Position numbers and translations under genes: made by a program. This document shows positions 58,440 through 64,000 of a stretch of DNA of 64,000 bases, piece after piece. The stretch is from positions 5,934,001 to 5,998,000 of the forward strand of contig NZ_CP029639.1 of the NCBI RefSeq assembly GCF_003268635.1, in the 5' to 3' direction. The number at the start of each line of letters is the position of its first letter. The first letter of the stretch is position 1. The DNA is from Paenibacillus sp. DCT19 (GTDB lineage Bacteria; Bacillota; Bacilli; Paenibacillales; Paenibacillaceae). The notes beneath the pieces are model-generated. The model was not told the DNA's origin and did not search any database. It was given only the letters and a program-made list of their open reading frames with translations.

Positions 58440-59342
58440 TTATGTCACCTGTTCCGAAGTGCGAACACCTAGTACATGCCGCTCGATCCCAGCAAGGTCT
58501 GGTACGATGATAATCTCCGGCCAATGTCCGGCGGATTCCAGCAAGGCAGCAATGTCACGAGCCTGGCCTTGCCCCAGTTCAAAACCAACAATCTGCGGCG
58601 GCGCTGGCAACAGCGTAAGCTGCTCCAGCATCACCCGGTACGGCGCAAGCCCATCCGGGCCGCCGTCCAGTGCAGTGCGCGGCTCATGATCGCGCACCTC
58701 TGGCTGCAACCCGGCGATATCTGCCGCCGGGATGTATGGCGGGTTGGACACCAGGATGTCCACCCGTGCCCCAGCGAACGGAGCGAGCAGATCACCTTCA
58801 CGGAAGTCGATCTGTACGCCGTTCGCAGCCGCGTTCCGCGCGGCTATTTGCAGGGCGGCCGCCGAGATATCCCCGGCGCCCACCTGCCACTGCGGGCGAA
58901 GCGAAGCCATCGTCACCGCGATGGCACCGCTGCCCGTGCCAATGTCGACGGCGTGCACTGCATCGCCGCTCGCAAACACGCGGTCCGCTTCGCGCAGCAC
59001 AGCCTCGACCAGCAGCTCGGTCTCCGGCCGCGGGATTAGCACGGCCGGCGTGACCTCGAACGGCAGCCCGTAGAATTCCTGGCTGCCGATAATGTATTGC
59101 GCCGGCTCACCCGCAGCCTTGCGCGTGACGGCGTCTTCCCAGCGGCTGCGAAGCTCGCTTGGGAAGGGCTCCGGCTGCATCATATAGTACTGGGCGCCAT
59201 AGACGCCAAGTACATGTTCCAGCAGCAGCCGTGCGTTATTGTGCGGCTCGTACACGCCGCACTTCTCCAAAAAAGAGGAAGCCTCTACGAAGGCTTCCCG
59301 ACAGCTCTGTGCCTGCGTCATCACAAACTGGGCGCGGGTCAC
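58440..59342 (-). CDS. prmC: Release factor glutamine methyltransferase PrmC
   Basis: Methylates the Gln of the GGQ motif in release factors. 300 residues starting with GTG at 59342, with GAGGAG eight bases upstream and overlapping the end of prfA. The SAM-binding motif is AVDIGTGSGAIAVTMA; the catalytic VSNPPYIP holds NPPY. The N-terminal helical domain (ARLLLEHVLG) contacts the release factor. The centre of the gene is unusually G+C-rich. It stands three bases after the prfA stop, so the two are co-transcribed: enzyme and substrate in one operon. Confidence 0.95.
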   Translation of the reverse strand: MTRAQFVMTQAQSCREAFVEASSFLEKCGVYEPHNNARLLLEHVLGVYGAQYYMMQPEPFPSELRSRWEDAVTRKAAGEPAQYIIGSQEFYGLPFEVTPAVLIPRPETELLVEAVLREADRVFASGDAVHAVDIGTGSGAIAVTMASLRPQWQVGAGDISAAALQIAARNAAANGVQIDFREGDLLAPFAGARVDILVSNPPYIPAADIAGLQPEVRDHEPRTALDGGPDGLAPYRVMLEQLTLLPAPPQIVGFELGQGQARDIAALLESAGHWPEIIIVPDLAGIERHVLGVRTSEQVT

Positions 59343-59345
59343 AGA

Positions 59346-60413
59346 TTATTCTCCTCTATCCATCAACTCAGTCTGCTGAGCAATGGTCAGTGCAGACAAG
59401 ATATCTTCAATTTCTCCGTTCATGATCTGATCCAGCTTGTGCATCGTCAAACCAATACGGTGATCCGTTACACGGCTTTGCGGGAAGTTGTACGTACGAA
59501 TCCGTTCACTACGGTCACCCGTTCCCACTTTGCTCTTCCGTTCAACCGAAATTTTCGCTTCTTCTTCCATACGTTTCATATCGAAGATCCGTGTACGCAG
59601 AACCTGCAACGCTTTTTCTTTGTTGGAGTTCTGGGACTTACCATCCTGACACGTTGCTACAATACCCGTTGGCACGTGAGTTACACGTACAGCGGATTTC
59701 GTTGTATTTACCGATTGTCCACCAGCACCACTGGAACAGAACGTATCTACACGAATGTCTTTGTCATGAATTTCAATATCAAAATCTTCCGCTTCCGGCA
59801 TAACCGCAACCGTTGACGTCGACGTGTGAATACGTCCACCAGATTCTGTTGTTGGAATACGTTGCACACGGTGTGCACCGCTCTCGTATTTCATTTTGCT
59901 GTAAGCGCCGCGGCCGTTAATCATGAAGACAACCTCTTTGAATCCGCCGAGATCGTTCGTGTTCACGTCCATCAGCTCAACACGCCAGCCCTGTGCGTCT
60001 GCATAGCGTGTGTACATCCGATATAGATCCGCTGCAAACAATGCTGCTTCATCTCCACCAGCCGCTCCGCGAATCTCCACAATAACGTTTTTGTCGTCAT
60101 TTGGATCTTTCGGCAGCATAAGCACACGAATCAGTTCTTCCAATTCCTTCTGGCGGGTGCTCAGCTCTTCAATTTCCATTTTGACCATTTCACGCATCTC
60201 ATCATCTAGCTTCTCGCCTTGCATTTCCTTCGCAGCATCAAGATCTTCACTTACCTGTTTGTACTCATTGTACGCATCGTAAGTTGGTTGCAGATCGGAT
60301 TGTTCCTTAGAGTACTCACGCAGCTTCTTGTTATCACTTGCTACATCCGGGTCACACAACAGCTCGCTGAGCTTGTCGTAACGGTCGGCCAAAGCCTGTA
60401 ATTTATCCAACAT
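59346..60413 (-). CDS. prfA: Peptide chain release factor 1
   Basis: Ends translation at UAA and UAG. 355 residues. The GGQ loop that hydrolyses the peptidyl-tRNA is in [20 protein letters not shown]; other marks are [21 protein letters not shown] and [22 protein letters not shown]. The N-terminal domain is the usual four-helix bundle. ATG 60413 follows GAGGTGACG. It starts the prfA-prmC pair; no clear promoter was found in the 431-base upstream gap. Confidence 0.97.
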   Translation of the reverse strand: MLDKLQALADRYDKLSELLCDPDVASDNKKLREYSKEQSDLQPTYDAYNEYKQVSEDLDAAKEMQGEKLDDEMREMVKMEIEELSTRQKELEELIRVLMLPKDPNDDKNVIVEIRGAAGGDEAALFAADLYRMYTRYADAQGWRVELMDVNTNDLGGFKEVVFMINGRGAYSKMKYESGAHRVQRIPTTESGGRIHTSTSTVAVMPEAEDFDIEIHDKDIRVDTFCSSGAGGQSVNTTKSAVRVTHVPTGIVATCQDGKSQNSNKEKALQVLRTRIFDMKRMEEEAKISVERKSKVGTGDRSERIRTYNFPQSRVTDHRIGLTMHKLDQIMNGEIEDILSALTIAQQTELMDRGE

Positions 60414-60767
60414 TATATCGTCACCTCACGTATTATTTTCATTCGTTTCTTGCATACCGGTATTCGTACTATTTATAATTCTCAGTCGCACAGGATTTCC
60501 GTGAAATCCCCTGACCTTAGCATGGATTAAATATTCATATATGATCGACGATCGACGTATAACATCGCTACAACGTCATCAAATCCTTTACTTTTAAAGT
60601 GATATAAAGAAATCGCGTACCCTGTACAGAACCCGCTTCCGTTCATCGAGTTAAGCAACACATTCAACCAAGGTATACGACTCTTAATTATAGCATATTC
60701 TTATGAATCTGAATAGCAACCATTCTGCTACCGGATGAACTAAATTTTCTATATCTAAGTGGAGTAG

Positions 60768-60803
60768 GAAAAACGCCGATAACCTTCATGAGGCAACCGA
60801 CGT
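60768..60803 (-). terminator. Intrinsic terminator after the VOC-family gene
   Basis: CGUCGGU..CC/GG..AUCGGCG (two G-U pairs in the minus-strand RNA) is followed by TTTTT. It lies about 42 bases after the stop at 60845. The rest of the gap 60414-60767 shows nothing recognisable. Confidence 0.7.
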
Positions 60804-60844
60804 TTCACATTCATACATGTTCATACTTTTGGATGGAACGACTT

Positions 60845-61249
60845 CTATTGACGTTTTGGCATTTGACTCTCATCCATGTACAGTAAGTTCCATCGGTGAC
60901 CATCCAGATCGGCAAAGCCTGCACCGTACATCCAGCCATCCGTTTCACTGGGCTTACCAAAGACGCTGCCTCCAGCGCGCTCTACTTTTTGAATAAAGAC
61001 ATCTACTTCTTCCCGACTCTCCGCACCAATGGAGAATATCACTTCTGCGCTATGGGAAGTATCTGCAATTTGGGAACCTGTAAATTTCTCAAACGTCGCA
61101 TTTGGGAACAGCAGAATCGTCGTTTGACCTATCGTAAGCTTGGCTCTTTCGTGACCAACGTTCGCCGCATGGAATCCAATCTCATTGTAAAAGCTTGTTG
61201 ACTTCACAACATCTTTGACCGGTAGGTTCATCCAGATATCCTGTGACAT
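60845..61249 (-). CDS. VOC superfamily (glyoxalase/bleomycin-resistance fold) protein
   Basis: 134 residues with the two beta-alpha-beta-beta-beta units of the VOC fold. The N-terminal IWMNLPVKDVVKSTSFYNEIGF is the typical first unit; the second has DVFIQKVERAGGSVFGKPSETDGWMYGAGFADLDGHRWNLLY. Likely metal ligands are in the DLDGHRW segment. Members bind or transform small molecules, but the substrate cannot be told from sequence. It has its own terminator and a GGAGGC before ATG. No operon partner. Confidence 0.88.
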   Translation of the reverse strand: MSQDIWMNLPVKDVVKSTSFYNEIGFHAANVGHERAKLTIGQTTILLFPNATFEKFTGSQIADTSHSAEVIFSIGAESREEVDVFIQKVERAGGSVFGKPSETDGWMYGAGFADLDGHRWNLLYMDESQMPKRQ

Positions 61250-61325
61250 GGTCGTAGCCTCCTATAAATTAAGTTCAACTATGCCCACTATACTGTATTT
61301 CTGACACCAGAAGCGAATCTCGCTC

Positions 61326-61817
61326 CTAACTTTCTCTCTCCGTAACATAACCGGAAATTTCCCACTGTCCTTCTTGATACGCTAATATCATTTCCAAAGC
61401 AATTGCACCTTCATTCGCACGATACTTACTGACCTCAAGCGTCATCTCATTCGTATCGTCTGACTGTTTATACCTTTCCATAGTCAGGAGTATGCCTTTA
61501 AGCCTGGTTCCATCCTGCTCGCCAAGCTTCTGCTCGATCAATTGTTCATGGGTATAGTTATAGATGGGAACGTTATATTTATGTTGTAGGTAGGATTCAA
61601 TCACTTCTCGCTCAGAATCTTCAATAGGGACTGCTTCGTTCAGCACCAGAGAAATGTACTCCATATTCGCATTAAGGGCGGTATCTATCGATATCAATTC
61701 TTCTAGCGCAACACGGTAAGGTTCAATTCGCATATTCGGAGAGAACTCGTTAGTTGTATCATTTGCACAAGCCGATATTAGGAACACAACCACCATACTG
61801 AATGCAACATACAACAA
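61326..61817 (-). CDS. Lipoprotein of unknown function
   Basis: A signal peptide with a lipobox (VVVFLISACANDTTNEF) makes Cys17 the likely lipidated residue. The mature part (about 145 residues) is polar, with EDSEREVIESYLQHKYNVPI and the C-terminal MILAYQEGQWEISGYV, which looks like a small beta domain. I do not recognise a family. The start is uncertain: the frame has no ATG before the signal peptide. The first usable codon, TTG at 61817, lies about 24 bases from the only good ribosome site (GGGGAG), while an in-frame ATT stands six bases after it. Confidence 0.65.
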   Translation of the reverse strand: MLYVAFSMVVVFLISACANDTTNEFSPNMRIEPYRVALEELISIDTALNANMEYISLVLNEAVPIEDSEREVIESYLQHKYNVPIYNYTHEQLIEQKLGEQDGTRLKGILLTMERYKQSDDTNEMTLEVSKYRANEGAIALEMILAYQEGQWEISGYVTERES

Positions 61818-62018
61818 CTTTGATCTAATTAAAATGACAATCTCCCCTTATGTTTATTGTAACGTTACTACCTGAACGTTATTCAATACATAAGAGTTGC
61901 ACATTCCTAGAAATTGTAATGGGCAATGATGAATCGGAAACTGAAAAACATCCTTCATCTATTCATGAAACTAAGTCATAGTATCTTCATTAGCATACTT
62001 GTTTCGGTTATGAGCAAC

Positions 62019-62618
62019 CTACAGAAGGTCATCCTCTAATTGTTCGAGCACAACACTCCACCAACTCTCTTCATCCGAGACACTCACCGGGTCTTTCTCC
62101 GTATAGAACTGTCGGAGCTGGTGAAGAGCATTTTTTCTAAGTGATTTAGAAGGCTGCTGTACTGTAGGCTTAATCTCACCTCGCCTGAAAGCTTCTAGTT
62201 TCGCCTGTACTTGTTCCAGTGTCATCACACTCGGCTCAGAGGTTCTGGAATGCTCATGGATGAACACAATGTATTGATGTAGGAACGCCAGAAATAGGCT
62301 TAGATTGGTGTTAATGATGCTATATTCACCCGTCTGCCCATCCAGCCTGTAGAGTGTGCCGATCTCCGTTTCCAGAGCAAATATGATCGAATTATCCTCC
62401 CACTCATACCCGATTGGAAACAACGTTTTGTGTCCATCTGAGGTCTGAATCAGTCCTTGATCCGTTAGGGGTGTAAAATGAACGCCGAGCACATGCTCAT
62501 CTGCCAAACGAAGCTGCGGTAACCCCAATTGCAGTAACAGTTCCTGCGTCTCCTTCGGTAACTTTGCATCTTCAACTAGAGCCTTGTCGTATCTAACATT
62601 GGTTAGCTGTTGTTCCAT
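62019..62618 (-). CDS. Possible SUKH-type (SMI1/KNR4-like) protein
   Basis: 199 residues, acidic, without signal peptide or membrane helices. The order of elements (PKETQELLLQLGLP at the start, then FPIGYEWEDNSIIFALETEIGTLYRLDGQTGEYSIINTNLSLFLAFLHQYIVF) resembles the SUKH-4 immunity fold, in which an N-terminal helix is followed by a strand pair and a hydrophobic F-L-x-F-L helix. The last 60 residues (RRGEIKPTVQQPSKSLRKNALHQLRQFYTEKD) are extra. GGAGGTGG precedes ATG. SUKH proteins often protect against toxins, but no toxin gene is near, so the role is open. Confidence 0.55.
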   Translation of the reverse strand: MEQQLTNVRYDKALVEDAKLPKETQELLLQLGLPQLRLADEHVLGVHFTPLTDQGLIQTSDGHKTLFPIGYEWEDNSIIFALETEIGTLYRLDGQTGEYSIINTNLSLFLAFLHQYIVFIHEHSRTSEPSVMTLEQVQAKLEAFRRGEIKPTVQQPSKSLRKNALHQLRQFYTEKDPVSVSDEESWWSVVLEQLEDDLL

Positions 62619-62700
62619 AGGCCACCTCCAGAAAACTCTTTCTTATATTATATCCACACGTTTCGGATAATCCAGTAAGTTCCAGTGTTTATCATCGTTA

Positions 62701-62739
62701 AAAAAAGCCCTGCCACCTTCCTAAGAAGGTAACAGAGCC
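62701..62739 (-). terminator. Intrinsic terminator of ychF
   Basis: The stem GCTCTGtTACCTT/AAGGTggCAGGGC with loop CTTA is followed by TTTTTTT on the minus strand, about 60 bases after the ychF stop. Confidence 0.88.
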
Positions 62740-62800
62740 ATTTTCAATAGACCTACGTTGGTAGGTTCAGTTTTTTAAAGTTTGATACGAGTTCAGAGGT

Positions 62801-63901
62801 TTATACGTTGAAACGGAAGTGCATAACATCGCCGTCGTTAACAACATACTCTTTACCTTCCAGACGAAGCTGTCCGCGTTCTTTGGCACCATTCATGGAA
62901 CCAGCCGCAACCAGATCTTCATAGGAAACAACCTCTGCACGGATGAATCCACGCTCAAAGTCAGTATGGATTACACCAGCTGCGCCAGGAGCTTTGGTCC
63001 CCTTACGGATTGTCCATGCACGAACTTCCTGTACCCCTGCTGTGAAGTACGTGTACAGTCCCAGCAATTTGTAAGCTGCTTTGATAAGCAGGTTCAGACC
63101 GGAATCCTCGATGCCGAGTTCCTCCAGGAACATTTGTTTATCTTCGCCTTCCAGCTCGGAGATCTCTTCTTCGACCTTCGCACTGATTGGCACCACTTCT
63201 GCATTCTCAGCAGCAGCGAATTCTCTTACTTTTTGCACATAAGCATTGTTCGCTACATCGCCGATTTCGTCCTCAGCTACATTGGCTGCATACAGAACAG
63301 GCTTGAGGGTAAGCAAGTGCAGATCGCGTACAATCAGACGCTCTTCATCGGTAAGCTCCATACTGCGTGCTGGCTTGTCTTCATACAGAACAGCCTTCAC
63401 TTTCTCCAGTACTTCCACTTCTTGAGCAGCCGTTTTGTTACCGCCCTTCATGTTTTTCTTAGAACGGTCGATTTTTTTCTCAACACTCTCGATATCAGCC
63501 AGGATCAGCTCCAGATTAATCGTCTGAATGTCGCTTACCGGATCAATTTTGCCATCTACGTGAGTGATGTTCTCATCGACAAAGCAACGTACCACGTGTA
63601 CAATAGCGTCTACTTCACGGATGTGAGCAAGGAACTTGTTACCAAGACCTTCACCTTTACTTGCACCACGAACCAGACCCGCGATATCTACGAATTCAAA
63701 CGCCGTTGGTACTGTCTTTTTTGGTACAACGAGTTCTGTCAATTTGTCCAAACGCTCATCAGGTACTTCAACAATCCCTACGTTAGGGTCAATTGTACAG
63801 AACGGATAGTTAGCAGACTCCGCACCAGCTTGTGTAATTGCATTAAACAATGTAGATTTACCAACGTTAGGCAAGCCTACGATTCCAGCTTTCAAAGCCA
63901 T
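62801..63901 (-). CDS. ychF: Redox-regulated ATPase YchF (Obg-like)
   Basis: A P-loop NTPase of the Obg/OLA1 group that prefers ATP and binds ribosomes. 366 residues. G1 is [18 protein letters not shown]; the switch region is [34 protein letters not shown]. The G4 motif is not the canonical NKxD ([10 protein letters not shown] here), the known reason for its ATP preference. The C-terminal TGS domain includes [41 protein letters not shown] precedes ATG 63901, and a sigma-A promoter lies just upstream. Confidence 0.97.
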   Translation of the reverse strand: MALKAGIVGLPNVGKSTLFNAITQAGAESANYPFCTIDPNVGIVEVPDERLDKLTELVVPKKTVPTAFEFVDIAGLVRGASKGEGLGNKFLAHIREVDAIVHVVRCFVDENITHVDGKIDPVSDIQTINLELILADIESVEKKIDRSKKNMKGGNKTAAQEVEVLEKVKAVLYEDKPARSMELTDEERLIVRDLHLLTLKPVLYAANVAEDEIGDVANNAYVQKVREFAAAENAEVVPISAKVEEEISELEGEDKQMFLEELGIEDSGLNLLIKAAYKLLGLYTYFTAGVQEVRAWTIRKGTKAPGAAGVIHTDFERGFIRAEVVSYEDLVAAGSMNGAKERGQLRLEGKEYVVNDGDVMHFRFNV

Positions 63902-63952
63902 GTATATGACAACTCCTCATTCATTACTTGTTCGGTTCGAATAATCCTATTC

Positions 63953-63981
63953 ATTATATATGACAACCCCCAGTGCATCAA
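63953..63981 (-). promoter_or_regulatory. Sigma-A promoter of ychF
   Basis: On the minus strand, TTGATG (63976-63981) and a perfect TATAAT (63953-63958) are 17 bases apart. The leader would be about 45 bases. The decamer TTGTCATATA occurs twice around it. Confidence 0.65.
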
Positions 63982-64000
63982 GGAAGTTCGCTAATTCGAT

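Overview
The window is a stretch of chromosome from an endospore-forming Firmicute, most likely a Paenibacillus. The evidence is a spore gene set (alpha/beta SASP, spoIIID, spoIIQ, spoIID, spoIIR), strong GGAGG-type ribosome binding sites, a Bacillus-like order of housekeeping genes, and an S-layer/cell-wall-polymer locus of Paenibacillus type. Every gene I can support lies on the minus strand, so transcription runs from high to low coordinates throughout.

Region 1 (1-24.3 kb) is a cell-envelope locus. It holds three very large secreted S-layer-homology (SLH) proteins (548-4336, 9966-13484, 14619-18584), a large secreted protein of unknown family (7224-9839), and small exported or unknown genes. 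Next come tagO, tagA, csaB and a multi-pass membrane gene (18751-24225), which build and pyruvylate the secondary cell wall polymer that SLH domains bind. metK and an alpha/beta SASP gene sit inside the block. Two genes here carry apparent single-base frameshifts: the last SLH repeat of the 548-4336 gene, and tagO.

Region 2 (24.5-36.7 kb) runs pgcA, fabZ, a small membrane protein, flhP, flhO, mbl, spoIIID, spoIIQ, spoIID, murA and ywzB (DUF1146). This is the classical Bacillus order around mbl/spoIIID. I can read a sigma-F-type promoter before spoIIQ and a sigma-E-type promoter before spoIIID.

Region 3 (37.4-45.1 kb) is the complete F1Fo ATP synthase operon (atpZ-atpI-atpB-E-F-H-A-G-D-C), with a promoter in front and a terminator behind. 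An array of five hairpins at a 40-bp period separates atpA from atpG.

Region 4 (45.2-60.4 kb) runs mnaA, upp, glyA, ywlG, ywlE, mntP, a Sua5/TsaC-type threonylcarbamoyl-AMP synthase, spoIIR, two adjacent rodA/ftsW paralogues, prmC and prfA. A ZTP (pfl) riboswitch with its own terminator precedes ywlG-glyA. Region 5 (60.8-64 kb) holds a VOC-family protein, a lipoprotein, a possible SUKH-type protein and ychF.

The most unusual content is non-coding. A family of long palindromic elements (seven copies, one with both arms changed in concert) occupies intergenic gaps. There are also two MITE-like families with terminal inverted repeats, a fourth degenerate repeat pair, and the atpA-atpG hairpin array. 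No rRNA, tRNA, CRISPR array, transposase or prophage was seen.
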